Below, one piece after another: positions 1 to 7,184 of a stretch of 64,000 bases of DNA. Within the stretch, counting starts at the first letter, position 1. Every line of letters starts with the position of its first letter. The notes under the pieces were generated by a model. That model made no database searches. It was given only the letters and a program-made list of their open reading frames with translations, and was not told the origin of the DNA. The position numbers and the translations under genes are program-made. The stretch is from Altererythrobacter sp. (lineage in GTDB: Bacteria > Pseudomonadota > Alphaproteobacteria > Sphingomonadales > Sphingomonadaceae): assembly GCA_016793865.1 (NCBI GenBank), contig JAEULJ010000001.1, positions 789,496 through 853,495 of the forward strand. Direction: 5' to 3'.

Positions 1-1023
1 GAGCACATAGAAGCGGAAGGCCGGGCTGGTTTCGAGATCGCTGCGATCCCCCGCGGCATGGGTGCCGCGCAGGTTCCGCACGAAGTCGGCGAACAGCAGC
101 GAGACGCCCTGCCAGACGCCGAGGATCGACGAGAAGGTGGTGGCGACGAAGCCGATCAGGAAGATCGTCGCCACGGTCGGCCCGAAGCGCCTGGCCAGCA
201 CCGCCTCCAGATCGAGCAGGCCGCGATCGCCGCCCGCCAGGCTGATCTGCGCCGCGTGCAGCAGTTCCGCGCCGACGATCAGCATCGCAACGACGAATAT
301 GCCGGTCACGACATAGGCCACGCGGTTGTCGAAGCGCATCATGCCCATCCAGCCCGGACTGTTCCAACCCTTCGCATTGACCCAATAGCCATAGGCGGCG
401 AGCGTGATCGTGCCGCCCACGCCGCCGATCAGCCCCAGCGTGTAGATGGCCGAGCCTTCGGGAAGCTGTGGCACCAGGCCGCCCAGCGCATGGCCCAGAT
501 TGGGCGCGACCAGGATCGCCAGCCCGACCACGACGACGAACATCACTCCGATGAAGAACTTCATCGCCACCTCGAAGATGGCATAGCGGTTGAGCAGCAC
601 GAAGGCCGCGCCCAGCACCCCCGAGAGCGCCCCCCAGGCCCAGAACGGCAGGACATCGGGAAACAGTGCCGCCAGTGGCAGCGCGGTCGCGCTCATCGCG
701 GTTCCGCCGTACACGAAGCCCCACAGGATGATGTAGAATCCGAAATACCACCCGGTCCAGCGACCCAGCGAACGCCAGCCCTCCAGGATCGTCGATCCGG
801 TGGCGAGGTGATAGCGGCCCGTCGCCTCGGCGAGCGCGATCTTGACGATGCAGCCGATCACCGCCGCCCACAGCAGCGCGTAGCCGAAGCGCGCGCCCGC
901 GACGAGGGTGGCGACCAGGTCGCCCGCGCCGACGCCGGTTGCCGCGACAACGATCCCGGGGCCGACCAGCTTCCAGCGCGCTATGCCCGTGGGCGGCGCC
1001 TGCCGGTTGGATTCTGGGTTCAT
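1..1023 (-). CDS. Nramp-like divalent metal transporter (partial, C-terminus outside window)
   Basis: Predicted inner-membrane permease of the Nramp/MntH superfamily. The start is the ATG at 1023, behind a GGGGGAG ribosome site; about 341 residues are visible and the frame runs off the window edge. The N-terminus reads KLVGPGIVVAATGVGAGDL, in place of the DPGN metal-binding motif of classical Nramp TM1. The TM6 region (GGVGGTITLAAYGYW) lacks the canonical Met-Pro-His. Many hydrophobic helices follow (FWAWGALSGVLGAAFVLLN, FFIGVMFVVVVGLAILV). It therefore belongs to a divergent Nramp clade whose substrate cannot be assumed to be Mn or Fe. It is the last visible gene of the sulfide operon and starts 18 bases after the stop codon of the TauE/SafE gene. 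Family assignment is fairly sure; substrate is unknown. Confidence 0.8.
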   Translation of the reverse strand, partial: MNPESNRQAPPTGIARWKLVGPGIVVAATGVGAGDLVATLVAGARFGYALLWAAVIGCIVKIALAEATGRYHLATGSTILEGWRSLGRWTGWYFGFYIILWGFVYGGTAMSATALPLAALFPDVLPFWAWGALSGVLGAAFVLLNRYAIFEVAMKFFIGVMFVVVVGLAILVAPNLGHALGGLVPQLPEGSAIYTLGLIGGVGGTITLAAYGYWVNAKGWNSPGWMGMMRFDNRVAYVVTGIFVVAMLIVGAELLHAAQISLAGGDRGLLDLEAVLARRFGPTVATIFLIGFVATTFSSILGVWQGVSLLFADFVRNLRGTHAAGDRSDLETSPAFRFYVL

Positions 1024-1041
1024 CGATGCGCTCCCCCGCTC

Positions 1042-1839
1042 CTAGCCGGACGCCCCGGCCCAGATGGCCCCCGCGCTTTGCACCAGCATATAGGCGGCGA
1101 CGAGGAAAATCAGGCCGGCGAAAACCGAGGCCAGCCCTCCGCGCGACGACAGGCGCCGCGCCGCTCGCGTGCCGGCAAGGCCGCCGAAGATTCCGCCCGC
1201 GATGAAGATCGCCGCGAGCGTCCAGTCGACGAGGCCGGAGATCGCATAGCTGAGCGCGGTGGTGAGCCCGAAGGCGGTCACCGCGACGAGGCTGGTGCCC
1301 ACGGCGTTGAGAATCGGCATTCTCGTCGAGGCGATCAGTCCGGGCACGATCAGGAAGCCGCCGCCGATGCCGAAGAAGCCCGATACCCCTCCGGTCGCGA
1401 GCCCGTAGCCCAGCACCCTGGGCGCATTGTGGCGGTTGCAGGCGGCGCCCTCGATCCCCGGATCCTTGCGCCCGCGGAGCATCAGCGCGCCGACCACGAG
1501 CATCAGCAGCGCAAAGAGGAAGAGAAGCTTCTGGCCATCGACCGCCTTGCCGAGCGTCGACCCCGCCAGCGCGCCCGCGATTCCGCTGCCCGCGTAGAGG
1601 AACCCGCAGCGCCATTTGACCGTGCCCGCGCGGGCATGCTGCGCGAGCCCCGATGCGGCGTTGACCGCGACGGCGAGCGCGCTTGTCCCGATCGCCACAT
1701 GCGGGTTCGGCACGCCGACGAGATAGACCATCAGCGGGACCGCGAGGATCGATCCGCCACCCCCCACGAGCCCGAGCGTGAAGCCCACGAGCCCGCCCGA
1801 CAGCGCGCCGAGGAGATACTGGACGGCGTCGAGCGTCAC
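1042..1839 (-). CDS. TauE/SafE family sulfite/anion exporter
   Basis: Polytopic inner-membrane protein of 265 residues, normal for the TauE/SafE (DUF81) family. Members export sulfite, thiosulfate or organosulfonates. Two internally similar halves each carry the glycine-rich family motif: FTLGLVGGGGSILAVPL near the N-terminus and SGFFGIGGGFLIVPGL in the middle. The start chosen is GTG at 1839, which overlaps the TGA of the upstream SQR-fusion gene (ATGTGA junction) and implies translational coupling. A longer in-frame extension upstream lies inside the SQR gene and is not homologous. Its position directly after a sulfide:quinone oxidoreductase fits export of sulfite or thiosulfate formed during sulfide oxidation. 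Confidence 0.9.
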   Translation of the reverse strand: MTLDAVQYLLGALSGGLVGFTLGLVGGGGSILAVPLMVYLVGVPNPHVAIGTSALAVAVNAASGLAQHARAGTVKWRCGFLYAGSGIAGALAGSTLGKAVDGQKLLFLFALLMLVVGALMLRGRKDPGIEGAACNRHNAPRVLGYGLATGGVSGFFGIGGGFLIVPGLIASTRMPILNAVGTSLVAVTAFGLTTALSYAISGLVDWTLAAIFIAGGIFGGLAGTRAARRLSSRGGLASVFAGLIFLVAAYMLVQSAGAIWAGASG

Positions 1840-3413
1840 ATGGTCTGGCCGATGGGCCGCGGCGCGGCGAGCCATTCGCGGCCGCGCAGCATCCCGTGCC
1901 AGTAGACGGGCGGCAGGACCTTCGCCTTGAGCAGCCATGACAGCCGCGACGGACGCGTCCCTTCGATCAGCCATTTGGGGAAGGAGGGCAGTAGCTTGCC
2001 GCCATAGCCGAATTCGGCGAGCACGATCCTTCCGGCTTCGACGGTCAGCGGGCAGCTGCCATATCCGTCATAGGCCGCGACGGGCGCCGCACCATCGAGC
2101 GCGGCGAGCGCGTTGACCGCCACCACGGGCGCCTGCTTGCGCGCCGCCGCCGCCGTCTTGGCATTGGTGGTCGCCGCCACGTCGCCGAGCGCGAATACAT
2201 TGGCGTAGCCGGGATGGCACAGGGTTGCCTCATCGACCGCGAGGAAGCCGGACGGTGCGGCGAGCGGGCTCGCGGCGATGAAGTCGGGGGCGACCTGCGG
2301 CGGGACGACATGGATCATGTCGTACCGCTCTTCGACCCGGCGCACCTCCTCGCCGCGCGTCTGCTCGAAGACCGCGACCTTCGCCGCGCCATCGATCGAC
2401 ACGAGGCGCGACTGGAGTTGGAGATCGATGCCGTAGCGCGCGATATAGGCCTCGAGCGCGGGAACATAGGCGGCGACCCCGAACAACGCGGGGGTTGCCG
2501 CATGGAACTGGACCTGGGCCCGGTCGAGCACCCCGTCGCGCTCCCAGCGATGGCAGGCGAGATACATCGCCTTTTGCGGTGCGCCGGCGCATTTGATCGG
2601 CATCGGCGGCTGGGTGAACAGGGCGCGCCCGCCCCGGAATTCGCGGGTCAGGCGGTCGGTGTAGGGCGCGAGATCATAGCGGTAGTTCGAAGTCACGCCG
2701 CACTGGCCGAGTGCCGCAGGAAGGCCGGGAATCGCGTCCCAGTCGAGTTTCAGGCCCGGGCAGACTACCAGCACGCGGTATGAAAGCGTGCGTCCATCGG
2801 CGAGAACGACGCGATCGTTCCCGGGGTCGAAGGAAGCCGCCGCGGCGCATATCCATTCGACCCCGGCGGGGATCAGCGCCGCCTCCTCGCGCCGCGTGTC
2901 CTCGGGCGCGAAGATGCCGCCGCCGACCATCGTCCAGCCCGGCTGGTAGTAGTGATCCCCGCTCGGCTCGACGATCGCGAGGCGGATGCCGGGCCGCCGC
3001 CGGAGGATGCTGGCCGCGGTCGCTATTCCCGCGCTGCCGCCGCCGATGACGAGGATATCCCAGGTCGAGGCATCGCCGCCCTTGCCCACGGCCGCCGCCA
3101 TGGTGGCGAGCTGTTCCGAGCGGGCACCCGAACGGCAGTAGGCTAGCACGGGCGCAGGAAGCTCGGCGAGCGCGCGCGCCATCGCCGCAACATCGCCTTG
3201 CCCATATCCCGCAGCCACGGGGATATGGGCGAAGCGCAGGCCATGCGCCTCGGCCGCCGCCGCGATCGAGGCGGCGGTCGGTTGACCCGCCTCCTCGCCG
3301 TCGGGCCGGTTGCAGATGATCGAGCGGACGCCCGATGCCGCGATAGCGGCCATGTCGGATGCGGCGATCTGCGGTGACACGCGAAGCGCCGGCGTCAGGG
3401 TCTTGGGGGTCAT
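1836..3413 (-). CDS. Bifunctional DUF442 sulfurtransferase/phosphatase-like - sulfide:quinone oxidoreductase
   Basis: A 526-residue fusion. Residues 1-110 are a DUF442/TIGR01244 domain (Blh N-terminal type, dual-specificity-phosphatase fold) with active-site loop AYCRSGARSE around Cys93. From about residue 117 comes an FAD-dependent sulfide:quinone oxidoreductase domain, with dinucleotide-binding GGGSAG (124-129), DHYYQPGWTMVGGG, and KCAGAPQK carrying a conserved catalytic Cys. The flavoprotein oxidises sulfide to polysulfide/persulfide and passes electrons to quinone at the inner membrane; the DUF442 domain probably handles the sulfane sulfur. The ATG at 3413 was chosen because the upstream extension lies outside the conserved domain. 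It follows the metallo-beta-lactamase gene by 34 bases and overlaps the exporter gene. This fusion architecture is a known family. Confidence 0.9.
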   Translation of the reverse strand: MTPKTLTPALRVSPQIAASDMAAIAASGVRSIICNRPDGEEAGQPTAASIAAAAEAHGLRFAHIPVAAGYGQGDVAAMARALAELPAPVLAYCRSGARSEQLATMAAAVGKGGDASTWDILVIGGGSAGIATAASILRRRPGIRLAIVEPSGDHYYQPGWTMVGGGIFAPEDTRREEAALIPAGVEWICAAAASFDPGNDRVVLADGRTLSYRVLVVCPGLKLDWDAIPGLPAALGQCGVTSNYRYDLAPYTDRLTREFRGGRALFTQPPMPIKCAGAPQKAMYLACHRWERDGVLDRAQVQFHAATPALFGVAAYVPALEAYIARYGIDLQLQSRLVSIDGAAKVAVFEQTRGEEVRRVEERYDMIHVVPPQVAPDFIAASPLAAPSGFLAVDEATLCHPGYANVFALGDVAATTNAKTAAAARKQAPVVAVNALAALDGAAPVAAYDGYGSCPLTVEAGRIVLAEFGYGGKLLPSFPKWLIEGTRPSRLSWLLKAKVLPPVYWHGMLRGREWLAAPRPIGQTM

Positions 3414-3447
3414 GGTGTCTCCGTTCGCAAGTCGGGGAGGGCGGCCT

Positions 3448-4398
3448 TCACAGCCGGTCGACGGGGATTTTGAGATAGACGGTGCCGTTCGGCTCGGCTG
3501 GCGGGAGGCGGCCGGCACGCATGTTCACCTGCACCGACGGCAGGAGCAGCCGGGGCATCGCGAGCCCGGCGTCGCGGGCGCGGCGACGGGTGACGAACTC
3601 CTCTTCCGAAATGCCGTCGCGGGCGTGGATATTGGCGGTGCGCTGCGCGGCCACCGTCGTCTCCCACGCATGGTCCTGCCGTTCTTCGGTCAGGTAATCA
3701 TGGCACATGAACAGCGGGGTCTCGCCCGGCAGTTGGAGAATACGCCGCAGCGAACGGAACAGCGTGCCCGCGTCGCCGCCCGGGAAATCGGCGCGTGCCG
3801 AGCCGTAATCGGGCATGAACATGGTATCGCCGACGAACACCGCGCCCCCGATCACATAGGCGACGCAAGCCGGCGTATGGCCGGGAACATGAAGCACCGT
3901 GACCGGCAGCGCGCCGATCGCGAAGCGGTCCCCATCGGACCACAGCCGGTCGAAGTCCGAGCCGTCGCGGCGGAAGTCGGCCCCGGCGTTGAATATCTCG
4001 CCGAACACCGCCTGCACCTCGCGGATGTGTTCGCCGATCGCGATCTGCCCGCCGACTGTCTCGCGCAGCCAAGGTGCCGCCGAAAGATGGTCGGCGTGCG
4101 CGTGGGTCTCGAGCAGCCAGTCGATCGCGATGCCCTCGCCGCGCACATGATCCAGAATGGCCTGGGCCGAGCCGGTCGAGGTCCGCCCCGCCGCCGCGTC
4201 GTAATCGAGCACGCTGTCGATCACCGCGCCGCGCATGGTCACGGGGTCGTGGACGACATAGCTGATCGTCGAGGTGGCGGGATCGAAGAAGGCGCGCACC
4301 GCCGCCGCTCCGCGCGATGTCGCCGCGATCTGCGCGGAGGCGGACGCGAGCGCGGCATCTCTGCTTCCTCCGGTCTCGGGGTGATGAGAGGCGCTCAT
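3448..4398 (-). CDS. Metallo-beta-lactamase fold persulfide dioxygenase-like protein (Blh/ETHE1 type)
   Basis: A 316-residue MBL-fold hydrolase. The metal motif HAHADH lies at residues 99-104. Further conserved blocks are VLHVPGHTPACVAYVI (third His) and VFVGDTMFMPDYG (bridging Asp), with a late His in FMCHDY. This pattern (PDYGSAR, CHDYLT) is that of the ETHE1/Blh branch, which oxidises glutathione persulfide to sulfite. The start is the ATG at 4398; a longer frame upstream is low-complexity and not homologous. It is probably the first main gene of the sulfide operon, ahead of the DUF442-SQR fusion and the sulfite exporter. Together they would oxidise sulfide to persulfide, then sulfite, then export it. 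Substrate is inferred from family and context. Confidence 0.87.
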   Translation of the reverse strand: MSASHHPETGGSRDAALASASAQIAATSRGAAAVRAFFDPATSTISYVVHDPVTMRGAVIDSVLDYDAAAGRTSTGSAQAILDHVRGEGIAIDWLLETHAHADHLSAAPWLRETVGGQIAIGEHIREVQAVFGEIFNAGADFRRDGSDFDRLWSDGDRFAIGALPVTVLHVPGHTPACVAYVIGGAVFVGDTMFMPDYGSARADFPGGDAGTLFRSLRRILQLPGETPLFMCHDYLTEERQDHAWETTVAAQRTANIHARDGISEEEFVTRRRARDAGLAMPRLLLPSVQVNMRAGRLPPAEPNGTVYLKIPVDRL

Positions 4399-4562
4399 GA
4401 GGGTGTCGTGCCGGGATGCAGGAGCGCGAGTTCGAGGCGCTGGTGCTGGTGCCCGGGACCGGCCGCGCGCGGCTGTGCCGCCGTCCAGCCGCCTGTCGCC
4501 GACGGATCGGGCATGGCGGCCGACCCCGCGGGGAGCGGCAGGCGGGGCAGTTTCGCGATCAT
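4395..4562 (-). CDS. Possible small protein upstream of the sulfide operon (doubtful)
   Basis: A 55-codon frame begins with ATG at 4562 (MIAKLPRLPLPAG) and ends with a TGA that overlaps the MBL start as ATGA. An AAGGAG sits about 12 bases upstream of the start, rather far away. The frame could also begin at 4628. It shows no motif, membrane segment or family resemblance, and its composition (Pro, Ala, Gly, Arg) is what any high-GC frame gives. The only argument for it is the coupled stop/start junction. It may be a translated leader or simply chance. Confidence 0.25.
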   Translation of the reverse strand: MIAKLPRLPLPAGSAAMPDPSATGGWTAAQPRAAGPGHQHQRLELALLHPGTTPS

Positions 4563-4904
4563 GGCGGGCAGCGACTCCTTGCGGGGCGAGGACGGGCGCT
4601 TGATTCGGCCTGACAGGCCCGCCCTCATTGGCTGAGACGCAGCGTGCCGGGCGGACCCCACCAGCCATTCATCCAGCCGGCGATTCGCGCTCCCCGGGGT
4701 CGGAACTCGTTCGCCTCGCCAGGGCCTTGCCGAAGTGGGCCTGGGCTTAGGGGCCAGCTTCGCCGCTCGCGCGGGACCGCAGTCCCGTCACGCAGATGCC
4801 GGAAATGCAGCAAGCCGCGCCGTCCGCACCGCCACGGGTGCCGGCGTGGATGGGGGTGTTCCGGCGATGCGGCGCGCGGGCCGCCGCTTCAACAAAAGCC
4901 GAGT
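4563..4904. other. Intergenic region with palindrome and partial repeat
   Basis: No convincing gene is seen between the sulfide operon and the amidohydrolase. It holds a perfect 13-base palindrome GGCCTGACAGGCC at 4607-4619. A stretch at 4631-4680 resembles 6745-6790 (see findings). The first unit of a 16-base tandem duplication (4888-4903) lies at its right end. Short overlapping frames on the minus strand are present but unsupported. Confidence 0.5.
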
Positions 4905-6710
4905 TCAGTAAAAGCCGAGGTTGTCGATTTCGCCCCAGGCGCTCGCGCCCGCCTCGCGCATGACCACCACGCCGACCTGCACCAGGTCGTCGCCGCGCCA
5001 TGCGGGAACGGGCGCGTTCTCGCGCCGCGGACGGGTCGGGACGAGGGCGCTGAAGGGCACGCGCAGTTCCGTCCAGTCTTCCTTCGCCTCGACAGAGGCG
5101 GTCCATTCGCCCGCGAGCGTGTTGACGACCACGAGGTAGCGGCCCGCCCCGCGCATATCGAGGCGCACGCCTGTGAAGCCGCGCGCATCGACCGGGGTCA
5201 CCGAGCCCCGGCTGAGCGGTACGAGGACACCGCCCTCCGGCTTCTCCTTGGGCGACATCTCGACCGCGAAGGCAAGGGCGTTGCCGCCGCCGCCGGGATG
5301 GGTCACGCGATTGGTCACCACGCGCGAACGCTCGACGCCGCCATCCATGTCGACGAGCCGCAGGGTGTCGAGGGTGCTGCGTCCGTCGGCGCGCTCGAAA
5401 TCATCGATCAGCGGCGCGGCGGGGACCGCCGGCAGCGCGGTCGCAAGATTGCCGGGAGACCGCCTGGCACCGGCGCCGTGGACGAGCTTGCCGTCGACAA
5501 ACACCCGGTCGATCTTTCGCACGTCGCCGATCGTCTCCCACGGCGCGCCATCGATCAGGACAAGGTCCGCGCGCTTGCCCTTCTCGATCGTGCCGCGATC
5601 GCCGAGCAGCCCGAGTGCCAGCGCGCTGTTCGAGGTGCCTGCGAGCAGCGCCGCCTTGGGGGTCAGCCCGGCCGCGACCAGCAACTCCATTTCCTGCAAG
5701 GTCGAGATGCCGTGTTTCGCGCTTCCGATGCCCGCATCGGTTCCCAGCGCGATGGGCACCCCGGCCGCGGCCAGCTTGCGGACATTCTCCTCGGCATAGC
5801 CATATTTGCGGATGCGCAGCCGAGTCGCTTCATCGTCCTTGCGCCCCGGCCCCATCTCGTCGGGCCTGAGCTGATAGATCGCGAGCGTGGGCGCATAGGA
5901 GGTGCCGGCCTTCCTGATCGCGGCCACCGCGTCATCGTCGAGCACGCCGTCCTGAATGCTGTGCGCGATCACGTCGATGCCGGCCTGCGCCGCGAGCTTG
6001 CCGCGCTCGACCGTTACGGTGTGGGTGAGGACGCGCTGGCCGTTCTCGTGCGCCTCCTCCGCGATCGCGGTGAGCGTCTCGACGTTCATGGAGGTTTCCT
6101 CGGGCAACTGGCCATAGCGCCAGCCATCCGCGAACACCTTGATGAAATCGGGCTTGTAGGGCTGAAGTGCCTGCACCCCGCGCCGCGCACTCTCTGCGGT
6201 CGCGACCCATTTGGTGGTGCTGGTATCGCCCCAGTCGGCACCATGGCCGCCCGGCGTGCTCATTCGCGCCACGAAGTTGACGTGCGGCGCATCGATGCCG
6301 GCGAGCCAGGCGCGGCGCGGCGCAAAGGCTTCGGGCTGCTGGTGGAAATCATTCACCGTCGTCACGCCGCTCTCGAGATAGGCGCTGGCGATCTGGGGAA
6401 GCGTGCGCGGCGAGCCTGCCGGCGACCAGTGAGTATGGACGTCGATGAAGCCGGGCAGCAACGCCTTGCCCTCTGCGCGAACGACCGTCGCGCGGGGGGG
6501 TATCCTCACATCGGCTCCGACGGCCTCGATCCGTCCGCCGCGCACGATGACCGTGCCACGGAACGGCGCCGTTCCGGTCGCGTCGAAGATGGTCGCACCA
6601 GTGATCGCGACGATCTCGTCGCCCGGATTCGCGAGAGCCGCCGGGCCAGTCCAGCCGAGTCCGGCCGCCATGGCTGTTCCGGCTGCGAGCATCTTGCGAA
6701 ACCTGGCCAC
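4905..6710 (-). CDS. Secreted amidohydrolase with C-terminal CIA30-like domain
   Basis: A 601-residue exported metal-dependent amidohydrolase (imidazolonepropionase-like, COG1228 group). The start is GTG at 6710, behind a strong GAGGAGA site; it opens a signal peptide (ARFRKMLAAGTAMAAGLG...ALA). Metal motifs are GFIDVHTHWSP (HxH), THTVTVE, VIAHSIQDG and LGTDAG (catalytic Asp). The catalytic domain ends near the typical GKRADLVLIDG strand. About 150 further residues follow, beginning LIDDFERADGRS and ending EIDNLGFY, which match the complex-I-intermediate-associated-protein-30 / carbohydrate-binding-like fold. Family members hydrolyse Xaa-Pro or Xaa-Arg dipeptides or N-acyl amino acids; the real substrate here is unknown. 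It is divergent from a TonB receptor that is followed by two more amidohydrolase genes, suggesting one uptake-and-hydrolysis pathway. Confidence 0.85.
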   Translation of the reverse strand: MARFRKMLAAGTAMAAGLGWTGPAALANPGDEIVAITGATIFDATGTAPFRGTVIVRGGRIEAVGADVRIPPRATVVRAEGKALLPGFIDVHTHWSPAGSPRTLPQIASAYLESGVTTVNDFHQQPEAFAPRRAWLAGIDAPHVNFVARMSTPGGHGADWGDTSTTKWVATAESARRGVQALQPYKPDFIKVFADGWRYGQLPEETSMNVETLTAIAEEAHENGQRVLTHTVTVERGKLAAQAGIDVIAHSIQDGVLDDDAVAAIRKAGTSYAPTLAIYQLRPDEMGPGRKDDEATRLRIRKYGYAEENVRKLAAAGVPIALGTDAGIGSAKHGISTLQEMELLVAAGLTPKAALLAGTSNSALALGLLGDRGTIEKGKRADLVLIDGAPWETIGDVRKIDRVFVDGKLVHGAGARRSPGNLATALPAVPAAPLIDDFERADGRSTLDTLRLVDMDGGVERSRVVTNRVTHPGGGGNALAFAVEMSPKEKPEGGVLVPLSRGSVTPVDARGFTGVRLDMRGAGRYLVVVNTLAGEWTASVEAKEDWTELRVPFSALVPTRPRRENAPVPAWRGDDLVQVGVVVMREAGASAWGEIDNLGFY

Positions 6711-7184
6711 GTCGATCTTCTCCTCGGCTGATTGCCCCACCCTGCTGTGACGCAGCCGTGGCGGGCGACCCCACCGCCCATCCGGCAGGACCATTCATGT
6801 GTCGGGGCAGCTCTCCACCCCACGCAAACGGTGTCGTCAAGGGTGCCTATTGCGTTGGTTGCGGCATGGCGGCGGGGGTTCCGCGCCATCGTCCCATCGT
6901 CCAGCCGAGGGAGATTGCAGGCACCTGGCTGCCGTGGATTTTCACCCTCGCGGTCCAGCCGAACCCGTCCGGCGAGATCAGCGGCTTGCCAGGAGAGGAT
7001 ACCCGGGGGCTGCTATGGCTCTCCCAATATAAAATTGCTCCGCCATGTAACCCTCTGAAATTTTTTCGCCAAGCTCGGGTGGGGATTTTCGCGGGCATTG
7101 CGTCACAGCACATTAAGATGGACGCCAACGATCCATCCGTTTGCGTGGATGGGCGACACAGGGTCGATAACGAGGGGCAAACGC
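6711..7184. promoter_or_regulatory. Divergent promoter region between amidohydrolase and TonB receptor
   Basis: 474 bases without a credible gene. The right part (about 7020-7130) is clearly richer in A/T than its surroundings, as expected of promoters. A 145-codon plus-strand frame here shows no family features and was rejected. At 6745-6790 lies the second copy of a partial repeat also found at 4631-4680. No exact regulator site could be assigned. Confidence 0.5.

Noticed and set aside
58-1905. 615-codon plus-strand frame over the Nramp-like and TauE/SafE genes
   Set aside because: It is antisense to two clearly recognisable membrane-protein genes, and its Arg/Asp/His/Pro-rich composition is the usual artefact of the complementary strand of high-GC genes.
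4644-6731. 695-codon plus-strand frame over the amidohydrolase gene
   Set aside because: Antisense to a well-supported enzyme gene with signal peptide and metal motifs; no family features of its own.
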